Under the pieces are notes generated by a model. That model did no database searches, had not been told where the DNA came from, and saw nothing but the letters and a program-made list of their open reading frames with translations. From JAUMBM01 sp964645715 (GTDB taxonomy: Bacteria; Bacteroidota; Bacteroidia; Chitinophagales; Saprospiraceae), in NCBI GenBank assembly GCA_964645715.1, contig CAZYAO010000011.1, forward strand, positions 1 through 64,000: a stretch of DNA of 64,000 nt, read 5' to 3'. Below are positions 24,971-34,233 of the stretch, piece after piece (the first letter of the stretch is position 1; every line of letters begins with the position of its first letter). Made by a program: the position numbers and the translations under genes.

Positions 24971-27970
24971 CTAGCGCAAAACAGTGATATCTCCGCTGAT
25001 CAACTCGGAGACGCCGTCAGCAAAAACTACTTCTGCCCGGAATACAAATACGCCCGGATCTACTTCCTGATTTAGGAATTTGCCATCCCACCCCAGCTTG
25101 GGGTCATTGGGTAAAATATTATTGGCTTCAAAAACCAAGGATCCCCAGCGGCTATATACCTGTAGCTTCTGAATGAACTGCAGACCAGGCCCCCCGTAGA
25201 GGGTGAAAAAATCGTTGACACCGTCACTGTTGGGGCTGAAAGCATTGGGTGCGTAAACAGGGCGGTCTTTGATGACGCGCACGAGTACTGTATCAGCCGC
25301 TATACAGCCAGCTTCGTTGACAACCGTTACCGTATAGACCGTCAGATCAACCGGATTGACGCGCACGCGGTCGCAGTCAGGTGTCAGACATTCCAGACTG
25401 TCAGCTGGCGACCAGCGGAATGTAACCGGAGAATAGTTGCTGAAGGCAGTGAGCAGGGTGTCATAACCAAGGATAATCGATACTTCCGGGCCTGCTTCCA
25501 CAAATAATTGTGCTGGCTCTCCTACAATAGCCTCAATACTTGCCGTGCAGCCGTTTGCATCCAGTACGCTTACTTCGTAGCGTCCTGCCGGCAGGTTGCG
25601 AAGCACCGAATCGAGCTGATAGGTGTTGCCGTCCAGGCTGAATTCGTAGCCGGGTCTGCCGCCCCGGGCAGTGACAGCTATGCTGCCTGCCGACTCGCCA
25701 AAGCAGATATTGTCTGCAATGGCGGCTACTTCCAGCAGAAGTGCAGGCGGTTGTATGAGTAAAGTATCTCCCCGGACTACGCAGCCATTGGCATCGGTGA
25801 CGGTCACAAAATAACGGGCAGCGGACAGCTGTGTCAGGCCACTACTTGTGGCCCCCGTGCTCCATAAGTACTGATATCCTCCAACACCCCCGCCAGCCAG
25901 CGCATCAATGCGGCCGTCGGTCTCACCAAAGCAACTTACATTGGTGATGCCAAAATCAAGTACAAGCGGTGGATGGTCTTCAACGGCAAAAGTGAAGTCG
26001 CCCCGGCAAAGATTTGCATCCAGCACTTCGACCTGGTAGGTGCCTGCAGCCAACTGATTGAGGATATTGGCAGACTGAAAGCCATTGCCGTTGTTAAAGT
26101 CAAATTGGTAGGGGGGAAGTCCGTTGTCGATGGCAACAACGATCTGGCCATTGTTGAAGCCAAAGCAGCTGGGTCGTGTGATGGCCTGAACAGCCGGATT
26201 GAGCGTGAGCTCAAGCTCCCGGAGTGGCAGCGTCTGATTGATGATGCACCCATTGCCGTCTCTGACGACAAGACTGTAGTTGCCTTGTGATATATTGCTG
26301 AGCGTATTGGCGTTGCCAAAGCCACCGCCCTGCCAGTTGTATTGGTATGGCGGGGTGCCCCCGTTGACGACAAAGGTGAGTGAGCCGTCGGTGCCTCCGT
26401 TGCAGGTAGGGCGTACGAACAAGGTATCAAAATCATAGGGCGGCGGGCTGTCAACCGAAAATGTGAGCGTATCTCTGCAACCTGACTGATCCCTTAAAGC
26501 CAGACTGTAAGTGCCCGCGGCAAGACCCGTAATGTCCTGACTCGAAGCTCCTGTGTTCCAGCTGTAAATATAGGGTCCAAAGGCGTTGCTGACACTAAAA
26601 TCAATGTTGCCTGTATTAGTGCCAGGGCAGCTGACGTCCGTGATGTTGGCAGAGGTGGTAAAGTGATTATCGCAGCATACTACTTCGACTGTGGCAACTT
26701 CCGTAACAATGCATCCCCGATTGGTCTCGACTTCCAGTACAATGGACTTAACACCCGGTCGATTGTAGGAAACAGTGAAAGGTCCCGAACCACTGACGGG
26801 GTTGACAGAAGCACCCTGCCCGAAATTCCAGCGACGTATGTTAATGGGGTCTGTCGTAAATGTAGAAGCGTCGGTAAATGTAACGGACTCTCCGACGCAC
26901 ACGCGTGAGGGTGTAGCTGTGAAGCGGGGGGTAGGGCCTACAAAAGTGCCCGTCCCGCCAAATTCTATGGAAAAACCAGCACCTGACTCGCTGAAATTAT
27001 TGACAACCAAGGCGTAGCTCCGACCGGCAACCATATTGAGTGCTACCAGAAAATTGTCATTGCCTGCCGGGCAGCCACATTGTTCAGATACGTCCGTAGA
27101 GGATGCTGACAGACCCGTTTGGCCTGTACACCGCTGCCAAAATGAAAAGGGCTGCCCGCCTTGTTGTCCGGAAGACATATCCCGGCGTACCACTTTTCCC
27201 GAACAGTTATCTATGCCATTGGGTAATTCATAGACGTAGAAATCCAAATCGTCGGCAGGGTTGAGGGGCGTGAGTATGAAAGTGAGGGTTCCGGAGGTAG
27301 CACAGGTCCACTTGTACCAGGTGGAGGCATCTTCATCAAGCGGTTGACCTCCGCAGGTGACGCCGGTGAGCTCATTGGGATTAGCGCCCGCACCCACAAC
27401 GCGCGGGACGGTGAAGGGCGATTTGTCACACAGTACAACAGCATTGTTGCAGTCGCCCGATGGCTCAGGTACCAGATTGAAATTGTTGATGCACAACTCA
27501 AAAGTGCCGGTATTGCCAAAAGCGGCACTCACGCGGATGAAGTAAGTCTCCCCAACTTGCAACTCATCACTGAGAACTTGCACAAACCCGTCCTGGGCTC
27601 CATCGTTATTGCATGCCAACTCAGTGAGCGCACCGCAGTTACCACTGTATATAGCTACATCGGGATTGGCGAGTGTACCACCCGAAATATTGACATCGTT
27701 GTCACCAATGATAGCCAAACTGAGACCATTGGCGATGGCCGTAAATTGAAACCAAACATCCCGGCTAACTGTCGTATTCAGAAAACAGCTCGCTATGGGC
27801 GTATTTCCTTCGTCTGTGGCGTTTACGTTGCTATAGGCACCTGACAGAGAGCAAAAATTTTCGAGGTCCGTCAGCACAAGGGCATTTTGGCAGGCATCAT
27901 TGGCAGGTGACTGGGCGAAGGCCGACAGATGTATGCCGAAAAATATGAATATCAGGAAAATATTTCGCAT
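24971..27970 (-). CDS. Large SprB-repeat surface protein with type B (gliding-motility) T9SS sorting domain
   Basis: A 999-residue exported protein with signal peptide MRNIFLIFIFFGIHLSAFAQ. The N-terminal region has two related jelly-roll segments (DACQNALVLTDLENFCSLSGAYS to CINNFNLV, and CNNAVVLCDKSPFTV onward) with repeated Cys. A PKD-like domain follows (FTATPSRVCVGESVTFTDAST). Then come about five SprB repeats, each with a Cys-start, GxxDGxIxxxxxGGxxPYxYxW, and a GxYxxxVxDxxGC end (for instance SWNTGASSQDITGLAAGTYS and WSTGATSSGLTQLSAARYF). The C-terminus, YAPNAFSPNSDGVND to ISGDITVLR, is the gliding-motility-associated type B sorting domain. The expected location is the cell surface via T9SS, anchored through PorP/SprF-type partners. 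A role in adhesion or gliding is inferred from the family. Confidence 0.93.
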   Translation of the reverse strand: MRNIFLIFIFFGIHLSAFAQSPANDACQNALVLTDLENFCSLSGAYSNVNATDEGNTPIASCFLNTTVSRDVWFQFTAIANGLSLAIIGDNDVNISGGTLANPDVAIYSGNCGALTELACNNDGAQDGFVQVLSDELQVGETYFIRVSAAFGNTGTFELCINNFNLVPEPSGDCNNAVVLCDKSPFTVPRVVGAGANPNELTGVTCGGQPLDEDASTWYKWTCATSGTLTFILTPLNPADDLDFYVYELPNGIDNCSGKVVRRDMSSGQQGGQPFSFWQRCTGQTGLSASSTDVSEQCGCPAGNDNFLVALNMVAGRSYALVVNNFSESGAGFSIEFGGTGTFVGPTPRFTATPSRVCVGESVTFTDASTFTTDPINIRRWNFGQGASVNPVSGSGPFTVSYNRPGVKSIVLEVETNRGCIVTEVATVEVVCCDNHFTTSANITDVSCPGTNTGNIDFSVSNAFGPYIYSWNTGASSQDITGLAAGTYSLALRDQSGCRDTLTFSVDSPPPYDFDTLFVRPTCNGGTDGSLTFVVNGGTPPYQYNWQGGGFGNANTLSNISQGNYSLVVRDGNGCIINQTLPLRELELTLNPAVQAITRPSCFGFNNGQIVVAIDNGLPPYQFDFNNGNGFQSANILNQLAAGTYQVEVLDANLCRGDFTFAVEDHPPLVLDFGITNVSCFGETDGRIDALAGGGVGGYQYLWSTGATSSGLTQLSAARYFVTVTDANGCVVRGDTLLIQPPALLLEVAAIADNICFGESAGSIAVTARGGRPGYEFSLDGNTYQLDSVLRNLPAGRYEVSVLDANGCTASIEAIVGEPAQLFVEAGPEVSIILGYDTLLTAFSNYSPVTFRWSPADSLECLTPDCDRVRVNPVDLTVYTVTVVNEAGCIAADTVLVRVIKDRPVYAPNAFSPNSDGVNDFFTLYGGPGLQFIQKLQVYSRWGSLVFEANNILPNDPKLGWDGKFLNQEVDPGVFVFRAEVVFADGVSELISGDITVLR

Positions 27971-28364
27971 AGCCTTGGCTTTATTTCAACTACAGACCGG
28001 TCTTCGTTCAGCATGGGAACGCAGGCAGGCGTGTGATTGTTTTTGTGTTTTATAGATAAGGACAAACCTGTAATTATTAAGACAATAAAATCTGCCGTTG
28101 GGTTTGGTTGATTGTTTATTTGTACCGGGCTGGCCTTATAATCGGGATTATTTTGGATCGGGTAAAATGGTCAGCAGGCATGCCGGGTCAGTATTGCAGC
28201 GAAAATTTGCGTATGTTGTTGGTGCGTCGCAGGCCTTTGTATGGCCATAGTAACGCTGTGATGCTGCTAAAGGCTGCGATTGTCGATGGTAACGCGCCTT
28301 CTGTCCGGATGATTGTAACGCAAACGCATTTCTTTTGGTATCTTAGCGGGCGATAAGTCAAGCA
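27971..28364. other. 394-bp divergent intergenic region
   Basis: It lies between the SprB protein start (minus) and pssA (plus). It contains an AT-rich stretch at 28050-28110 and the pssA promoter near 28313-28346. A short plus-strand frame (28108-28356) has no family features and runs through that promoter, so I see no gene here. Confidence 0.5.
28313..28346 (+). promoter_or_regulatory. Candidate promoter for the pssA-purS-rsmI operon
   Basis: TTG at 28313, 23-bp spacer, TATCTTAG at 28339-28346, one mismatch from TAnnTTTG. The leader to the ATG at 28365 would be short, about 12 bases. Confidence 0.45.
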
Positions 28365-29069
28365 ATGAAAAAGCATATTCCCAATGCGCTCACCCTGGCC
28401 AATTTGTTGGCGGGCTGTGTCGCTGTCGTCTGTTTGTTGTACCAGCATTATTCCGCAGCCATTCTTCTATTGCTTGCCGGAGGCCTAGCTGATTTTGCAG
28501 ATGGCTTTGTTGCGAGAATGCTGAAAGTCCAGTCTGCCATTGGTCGTGAATTGGATAGTCTGGCAGATATGGTATCTTTTGGTCTGGCACCTGGGCTAAT
28601 TCTTTATATGATGCTGCAAAATGGAAGTGGCGCCGAAGCTACAGAAGTGTATGTGCCGGGTCTGCCTGCCTTTTTACTCACGGGGGCATCCGCGCTGCGG
28701 TTGGCTAAATTTAATATAGACAGTCGACAGACGGACCAGTTTCTGGGATTACCTACGCCTGCAGCTACCATGCTGGTGGTAGGTTTGCTACTTTGGCAGC
28801 AGCATGACTTGTGGGGAAGCCGTGTATGGCTGTCGCAGCCTGCTTTTATGTACGTTTTGGTTGCAGTACTTTCCTGGCTCTTGTTGAGCGAGCTGCCTAT
28901 GTTTAGCTTTAAATTCAAAAAAGCAGGCTGGCAAGGGAACGAGATTAGAATTATCTTTGCTGCAGCAGCATTGGTGTCCTTGCTGCTGGCCGGGGTGCTG
29001 GCGCTGGCACCCCTAGTATTCGGTTATATTTTTCTGAATGTGATTCGCTATTTTTTCAAATTCAATTAA
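28365..29069 (+). CDS. pssA: CDP-diacylglycerol-serine O-phosphatidyltransferase
   Basis: This membrane enzyme makes phosphatidylserine, the precursor of phosphatidylethanolamine. The 234-residue protein has the CDP-alcohol phosphatidyltransferase signature D46-G47..A50-R51........G60...D64...D68 in DGFVARMLKVQSAIGRELDS followed by LADMVSFG. Around it lie about eight hydrophobic segments (LANLLAGCVAVVCLLYQHYS, AAILLLLAGGLA, VWLSQPAFMYVLVAVLSWLLL and others). The length and the LADMVSFGLAPG block match PssA rather than PgsA. purS follows by 6 bp, so it heads a three-gene operon with purS and rsmI. The start directly precedes the first membrane helix. Confidence 0.95.
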   Translation: MKKHIPNALTLANLLAGCVAVVCLLYQHYSAAILLLLAGGLADFADGFVARMLKVQSAIGRELDSLADMVSFGLAPGLILYMMLQNGSGAEATEVYVPGLPAFLLTGASALRLAKFNIDSRQTDQFLGLPTPAATMLVVGLLLWQQHDLWGSRVWLSQPAFMYVLVAVLSWLLLSELPMFSFKFKKAGWQGNEIRIIFAAAALVSLLLAGVLALAPLVFGYIFLNVIRYFFKFN

Positions 29070-29075
29070 TAAAGG

Positions 29076-29330
29076 ATGATTTTTCAGGCTGAGATAAATA
29101 TAATGCCACATAAAGAACTGCTGGATCCACAGGGTAAAGCAGTTCAACATAGTCTGGGAGCTATTCATGTTGTGGGTGTACAGGATGTTCGCATAGGAAA
29201 GCACATCTCTCTTCGCATCGAGGCCGATGATGAAACCACTGCACGGGCACAGGTTGAGGCTGCCTGCAAGCAGCTACTTGCCAATCTTATCATGGAAACC
29301 TACAGCTACGAGCTTATCGCCCAGAACTGA
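29076..29330 (+). CDS. purS: Phosphoribosylformylglycinamidine synthase subunit PurS
   Basis: PurS is the small dimeric subunit that couples glutaminase PurQ to synthetase PurL in the fourth step of purine synthesis. The 84-residue protein is of family length, with IMPHKELLDPQGKAVQHSLG (the MPxxxxLDPQG signature), VQDVRIGKHISLRIEADDE and a C-terminal helix and strand (ACKQLLANLIMETYSYEL). Its presence implies that this organism uses the split PurSQL enzyme rather than the single large PurL; purQ and purL are not in the window. It is 6 bp after pssA and 4 bp before rsmI, so translation of the three is likely coupled. Confidence 0.93.
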   Translation: MIFQAEINIMPHKELLDPQGKAVQHSLGAIHVVGVQDVRIGKHISLRIEADDETTARAQVEAACKQLLANLIMETYSYELIAQN

Positions 29331-29334
29331 GTGT

Positions 29335-30006
29335 ATGCTGTACTTAGTGCCCACGCCTGTCGGCAATCTTGAAGATATCACGCTCAGAGCAATCCGCATT
29401 CTTGGCGAGGTGGATTTTATTCTCGCGGAGGACACAAGGACCACTCGTAAGCTGTTGGATCATTATGAGATCAAGACACCGCTGCGGGCACACCATGCCC
29501 ACAACGAACATGCTGCTATCGGGTATCTGGTGCAGCAGCTGCAGCAAGGGGGTAGCGTGGCTTTGGTAAGTGACGCAGGTACTCCCGGGATTAGCGATCC
29601 GGGGTTTTTACTCACCCGCGCGTGTATAGCGGCGGGTGTAAAGGTTAGTTGCCTGCCCGGACCCACTGCTTTTGTTCCCGCACTGGCTGCCTCAGGTCTT
29701 CCCTGTGACCGCTTCCATTTTGAAGGTTTTTTACCCCATAAAAAGGGCCGACAGACGCGTCTGCAGTATCTGTCTGCACTGCCCAATACATTTATTCTCT
29801 ATGAGTCGCCTCACAGGCTCGCCAAGTGTCTGCAGCAGCTCATAGAGCATTGTGGCGGAGAGCGTCAGGCTTGCGTTGCTCGTGAAATCAGTAAATACTA
29901 CGAGGATATAAGGACCACGACGCTGTCAGCCCTGTATGAACATTACCAGCAGGAGGGAGCGGCTAAAGGCGAGATTGTCATTATTGTTGGGGGTAAGGCA
30001 GCATGA
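29335..30006 (+). CDS. rsmI: 16S rRNA (cytidine-1402-2'-O)-methyltransferase RsmI
   Basis: RsmI methylates the 2'-O of C1402 in the 30S P site with S-adenosylmethionine. The 223-residue protein shows the tetrapyrrole-methylase fold: MLYLVPTPVGNLEDITLRAI at the N-terminus, then AEDTRTTRKLL, VALVSDAGTPGISDPGFLL, SCLPGPTAFVPALAASGLPCD, FEGFLPHKKGRQTRL, FILYESPHRL and REISKYYED near the end. All are diagnostic of RsmI. The frame is open upstream through purS, but the ATG at 29335 starts the conserved LYLVPTPVGNL block and lies 4 bp after the purS stop. It is convergent with the methionine sulfoxide reductase gene, with a 5-bp gap. Confidence 0.97.
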   Translation: MLYLVPTPVGNLEDITLRAIRILGEVDFILAEDTRTTRKLLDHYEIKTPLRAHHAHNEHAAIGYLVQQLQQGGSVALVSDAGTPGISDPGFLLTRACIAAGVKVSCLPGPTAFVPALAASGLPCDRFHFEGFLPHKKGRQTRLQYLSALPNTFILYESPHRLAKCLQQLIEHCGGERQACVAREISKYYEDIRTTTLSALYEHYQQEGAAKGEIVIIVGGKAA

Positions 30007-30011
30007 GATGG

Positions 30012-30545
30012 CTACAATGGCAAGGCATCGGCAAAATGACGCGCTAGTAACTGCTCAACATAGTGCTGGTCAATTTCATCGAATGATCCCGTTGCGGAGC
30101 TGTCCACGTCAAAGACAGCGATTAGTTTTCCTTCTTTATTGATAACAGGGACCACCATCTCAGACTGTGAATTAGGATCACAGGTGATGTGTTCGCTACC
30201 CTCAGCAAGTGCGTGGGTGTCTTGTACAAGCTGTGTCTCTCCCGTACGGGCAGCCTTACCACAGACACCCCGGTCGAAGGTTATGTGCAGGCAACCCAAT
30301 GTGCCCTGATAGGGCCCTACACTCAGTTTTCCATCCCGGACCAGATAAAAGCCTGTCCAGTAGTAGTAGGGGAGATGTGTTTTCAAAAGACAATTGATGG
30401 TACTCATTTTCAGGATTGACCAACTTTCGCCTTCCAGTATAGCATCAATTGCCTGTAGTGCTTCCCGGTAGGCTTTATGCTTGTCAGCCGCATCGAGATT
30501 GACGGAGGGCTTGATGAAGTAAGGCATATCCGCACTTGCAGCCAT
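30012..30545 (-). CDS. msrC: Free methionine-(R)-sulfoxide reductase (GAF domain)
   Basis: fRMsr reduces free L-methionine-(R)-sulfoxide through a GAF-fold active site. The 177-residue protein contains all three cysteines expected from the E. coli enzyme: GCLHITFDRGVCGKAARTGE carries the first and second, and EHITCDPNSQSEMVVPVIN the third. Other family blocks are WTGFYLVRDGKLSVGPYQG and DVDSSATGSFDEIDQHYVE. The open frame extends 38 codons upstream but that part has no conservation; MAASADMPYF at 30545 or the Met six codons later are the plausible starts. It is convergent with rsmI and lies 201 bp beyond the infB end, behind a terminator, so it has its own promoter. It fits with bcp as an oxidative-damage repair gene. 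Confidence 0.92.
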   Translation of the reverse strand: MAASADMPYFIKPSVNLDAADKHKAYREALQAIDAILEGESWSILKMSTINCLLKTHLPYYYWTGFYLVRDGKLSVGPYQGTLGCLHITFDRGVCGKAARTGETQLVQDTHALAEGSEHITCDPNSQSEMVVPVINKEGKLIAVFDVDSSATGSFDEIDQHYVEQLLARHFADALPL

Positions 30546-30682
30546 GATGGGTCGTAATTTTGATGAGATAAATTTTATTGTAGGCAGGTTCGATGACCGT
30601 GTTCCAATAGCAACTGCTTTGCAGCAAGATTTGTTGAACAAGAAAGAAAAGTCTGCCAATAATCAGGACTGCTTCGCAGTAA

Positions 30683-30725
30683 AAAAAAGGCACCTTGGGG
30701 TGATAAACCCGAAAGTGCCTTTTTT
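30683..30725. terminator. Bidirectional intrinsic terminator after infB
   Basis: Outer stem AAAAAAGGCAC (30683-30693) and GTGCCTTTTTT (30715-30725) with a GGGG/CCC inner stem around TGATAAA. The polarity is A-stem-T on both strands. On the minus strand it lies about 22 bp beyond the infB stop and ends infB. Confidence 0.88.
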
Positions 30726-30746
30726 GCTATACAACAAGATGCTATG

Positions 30747-33700
30747 TTAGTTTAACTTTTGCTTAGTCATCGTGATTTCATAGCCCTCGATGACGTCACC
30801 TACCTGAATATCGTTGCAATTCTTGATGGTGATACCACATTCCATGCCTGCACGAACCTCGCGGACATCGTCTTTGAAGCGCTTGAGGGATTCAATCTCG
30901 CCATTGGCACCTTCTCGCGTGGGGAAGATGACGATACCGTCTCTGATAAGTCGGATGTGCGTTGAGCGGGCAATCTTCCCTTCTTCGACGTAGCAACCTG
31001 CCACAATACCCACTTTGGATATCTTGAACACATCCCGAACCTGTACCTGAGCAACGATTGTTTCCTCCCGGGTGGGTTCCAACATACCTTCGATAGCAGC
31101 TTTAACCTGTTCGATGGCTTCGTAGATGATTGAGTAAAGCTTAATCTCCACACCTTCACGCTCAGCCAGTTTTCGGGCATTAGCCGAAGGACGAACCTGG
31201 AAGCCTACGATGATAGCATCAGAGGCCGAAGCCAACAAGACGTCAGATTCGGTAATCTGACCAACAGCCTTATGAATGGTATTTACTTGTACACTCTCGA
31301 TAGACAGCTTAATCAGTGCGTCACTAAGTGCTTCGATGGAACCATCCACATCACCCTTAACAATGATATTGAGCTCCTTAAAGTTACCCAAGGCAAGGCG
31401 GCGTCCGATTTCTTCCAAGCTGATACGCTTAGTAGCACGGTTGGCCTGTTCACGGGATATCTGAGCCCTCTTCATGGCGAGCTGCCGCGCTTCCTGATCT
31501 GTCTCCGTGACCTTAAAGCGCTCACCAGCCTGTGGAGCACCGCTTAGGCCAAGAACTAATACAGGCGCGGATGGACCAGCAGCCTTAATACGCTTATTGC
31601 GTTCATTGAACATAGCCTTCACGCGACCGGAGTATTCGCCGGCCACAATTACATGACCATCTTTCAAAGTGCCAGACTGTACCAACAGCTTGGTGACATA
31701 GCCGCGGCCCTTATCCAAGGAAGCTTCAATAACAGTACCCGTAGCAATGCGATCCGGGTTGGCCTTTAAATCAAGCATCTCTGCTTCCAGCAGAATTTTT
31801 TCCAGCAATTCCTCGATACCTTCCCCTGTTTTGGCAGAGATATCTTGTGACTGGTACTTACCCCCCCAAGATTCGACGAGGTAATTCATGGCTGCCAAAT
31901 CCTGCTTGATTTTTTCCGGATTAGCACCCGGTTTGTCAATCTTGTTGATAGCAAAAACAATAGGCACTCCTGCCGCCGTCGCATGGCTAATAGCCTCACG
32001 CGTTTGGGGCATCACACTATCGTCTGCGGCGACAATGATGACGGCAATATCCGTGATCTTAGCACCACGGGCACGCATAGCTGTGAAAGCCTCGTGACCA
32101 GGTGTATCAAGGAAGGTAATTTTTTTCTTTGAAGGACCCACTTCAACTTCGTAAGCTCCGATGTGCTGGGTGATACCACCTGCCTCGCCGCTGACAACGT
32201 TGGCGCTTCGGATATAGTCGAGCAACGATGTCTTACCGTGGTCAACGTGTCCCATGACAGTTACTATAGGAGCGCGGGGCTGCAGATCTTCCGGGTCGTC
32301 TTTTACTTCTAGCTCATCTTCCAGCTGTTCCTCTACGGAGATAAATTCTACCTCATAACCGAACTCACTGGCCACCAGTTCGATGACTTCTGCATCAAGG
32401 CGCTGGTTAATACTTACAATCACACCCAAATTCATGCAAGTCATGATGACTTCTACAGCAGGGACACCCATCATGTTGGCAAGCTCCTGAACGGAAATAA
32501 ATTCCGTTACTTGCAGCTTATCGGTCATCATTTCGGCATCGCGCTCTTCCTGCCGTCCTCTCAGACGTTCACGGTTGTCACGGCGAAGCTTCTGGCGCTT
32601 TTTCTTCCCGCCGCCAGAGAGGCGAGCCATCGTAGCCTTGATTTTTTCCTCAATCTCACGTTGGCTAACTTCCTGAGAAGCTGGTGGAGCCGGCTCCATT
32701 CTTCGGGGAGGCTGTTGGCCTCTGGGTTGCTGTTGATTGGGAGGCCCGGCAGGTGGTCTGCTATGCTGTCTGCCCTGTTGGCCAGCCTGCTGCGGCCTAT
32801 CACCCCCCCCCTGAGGAGCGGGTCTTGCATTGGGACTGTTATTCTCCTCTCCGGATATTTTTTTGCGCTTACGCTTGCGTTTGCGCTTATTATCGGCATC
32901 AGCAGCGCTGTCTGTCTGAGGAGCAGCCGCAGTTTTATTTCCGTCAGCCGGCGCTTGCGCTGGCTTAGGCTTTTCTTTTTCCTTCTCCTTCTTGCCGCCT
33001 CTGCCGCGCGAGCTGTGCTTATCAAGTTCAATCTTACCGAGGATTTTTAGCCCTCGGAGCTCAGGCGCTTCCGCACGATAAACATCGTCCTCAGGAGCAG
33101 CTGGCGAAGTCACTGTCACAGTTTGCGGTGCAGGAGAACTTGCAGGCTTGGGAGTAGGTTTGGGAGACTGCTCGACAACGACAGGCTTGGCCTGAGCAGG
33201 CGGCTCATGCAGTACAGCACTTGGCTCCGCCACTTTGACAGGCTCGGGCGCTGGTACAGGAACTTCTGCAGGCTCAGGCGCAGTCTTTGTAATCTCGGCA
33301 GACTTAGGCGCTGCCTGTATTTCTGCAGGCTTAGGCTCGGGCATCTCCACGGGAGCAGGGCTCGGTGGACTTGCAGGCTCGGGCTTACTCTCAATGGCAG
33401 GCTGGGCTGGCTCATTGGCCTCCCCACCCCGCATACGGTTTTTGAGGCGCTCCTCCAGATTAATTTTCCCAACAACCTTAAGTTTTTGAGGCGAAGCCTT
33501 TTCTTCGCGAGGCTCCTCTTTAGGAGCTTCTTCCGGCTGAGCCGGAGCATCCGCTTTTGCAGCGGGAGCAGGCGGGGTATCACGCTTGACAACAGGGGGG
33601 ACAGTCACTTGTCCGGGGCGGTTGCCTATGACCAGCGAGTCTGCTTTCTCTTTTATGTCGACTGATTTCTGATATTCCTTCTGCAGTTCGGTATACATAG

Positions 33701-33821
33701 CATCCGTAACCTTCGCAGTGGGCTTATCTTCAATATCAAACCCTTTACCATTGAGAAAATCCACAATGGTATGCAAACCAACGTTCAGCTCTGTAGCGAC
33801 CTTAATTAGACGTCTCTCCAT
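30747..33821 (-). CDS. infB: Translation initiation factor IF-2
   Basis: IF-2 is the GTPase that brings initiator tRNA to the 30S subunit and promotes subunit joining. The 1024-residue protein has a short N-terminal IF2N helix (RLIKVATELNVGLHTIVDFL). A long Pro/Ala/Glu/Lys-rich low-complexity region follows at about 65-430, ending in KRKRKRKRKK and an RQKLRRDNRERLRGRQEERD segment. A second IF2N domain is at 440-490 (FISVQELANMMGVPAVEVI). The G domain starts with GHVDHGKT at 524-531 and continues with TFLDTPGHEAFTAMRARGAK and AINKID, then domains II-IV. The N-terminal extension is longer than in E. coli but common in Bacteroidota. It is transcribed after rimP-nusA but separated from nusA by 518 bp with its own promoter. 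Confidence 0.97.
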   Translation of the reverse strand: MERRLIKVATELNVGLHTIVDFLNGKGFDIEDKPTAKVTDAMYTELQKEYQKSVDIKEKADSLVIGNRPGQVTVPPVVKRDTPPAPAAKADAPAQPEEAPKEEPREEKASPQKLKVVGKINLEERLKNRMRGGEANEPAQPAIESKPEPASPPSPAPVEMPEPKPAEIQAAPKSAEITKTAPEPAEVPVPAPEPVKVAEPSAVLHEPPAQAKPVVVEQSPKPTPKPASSPAPQTVTVTSPAAPEDDVYRAEAPELRGLKILGKIELDKHSSRGRGGKKEKEKEKPKPAQAPADGNKTAAAPQTDSAADADNKRKRKRKRKKISGEENNSPNARPAPQGGGDRPQQAGQQGRQHSRPPAGPPNQQQPRGQQPPRRMEPAPPASQEVSQREIEEKIKATMARLSGGGKKKRQKLRRDNRERLRGRQEERDAEMMTDKLQVTEFISVQELANMMGVPAVEVIMTCMNLGVIVSINQRLDAEVIELVASEFGYEVEFISVEEQLEDELEVKDDPEDLQPRAPIVTVMGHVDHGKTSLLDYIRSANVVSGEAGGITQHIGAYEVEVGPSKKKITFLDTPGHEAFTAMRARGAKITDIAVIIVAADDSVMPQTREAISHATAAGVPIVFAINKIDKPGANPEKIKQDLAAMNYLVESWGGKYQSQDISAKTGEGIEELLEKILLEAEMLDLKANPDRIATGTVIEASLDKGRGYVTKLLVQSGTLKDGHVIVAGEYSGRVKAMFNERNKRIKAAGPSAPVLVLGLSGAPQAGERFKVTETDQEARQLAMKRAQISREQANRATKRISLEEIGRRLALGNFKELNIIVKGDVDGSIEALSDALIKLSIESVQVNTIHKAVGQITESDVLLASASDAIIVGFQVRPSANARKLAEREGVEIKLYSIIYEAIEQVKAAIEGMLEPTREETIVAQVQVRDVFKISKVGIVAGCYVEEGKIARSTHIRLIRDGIVIFPTREGANGEIESLKRFKDDVREVRAGMECGITIKNCNDIQVGDVIEGYEITMTKQKLN

Positions 33822-33977
33822 TCGTAAGTTTTAACATCCGGCAACCCTAGTCGAAAGCAACTGATGATCAGGCAATGAATTATGGTCCTGGACTCTATTG
33901 ATTTTTATAACAGCATCAAAAACAGCAAAATGCAAATATGTTAACCACCAGCCGTTCCTTATGGGTACAATCCGTAG

Positions 33978-34006
33978 CAAAGATAAGCGTAAAAAGATGT
34001 TATCAA
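33978..34006 (-). promoter_or_regulatory. Promoter for infB
   Basis: On the minus strand TTG (34004-34006), 18-bp spacer, TATCTTTG (33978-33985), a perfect TAnnTTTG. The expected transcript starts near 33971, giving a leader of about 150 bases before the infB ATG at 33821. Confidence 0.65.
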
Positions 34007-34187
34007 TAATTCTTTTACAGAAAAACAATGATTTGTACAAATTGAAGATAGATTTAGCCTCTTGGTATGGATTCTTTTCCGGCTGGCAGCAAGACACCCC
34101 CTTCTGCTTTCTACAAAATTATGTTGCATATAGTTCCCGCCTTCGGTTCAATCGGGTGAGGCGATGTCAACTAAGGTAGCTGCCGAA

Positions 34188-34233
34188 GTAAGAATGCCAC
34201 TTCACGTGCTAGTTCGTGAAGTGGCATTCTTAC
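34188..34233. terminator. Perfect 19-bp hairpin downstream of nusA
   Basis: Arms 34188-34206 and 34215-34233 are fully complementary, GTAAGAATGCCACTTCACG and its mirror, with an 8-base loop. No U tract follows on either strand. Located 107 bp beyond the nusA stop, it could end or process the rimP-nusA transcript. Confidence 0.6.

Noticed and set aside
28108..28356. 82-codon frame upstream of pssA
   Set aside because: No conserved features and it runs over the pssA promoter.
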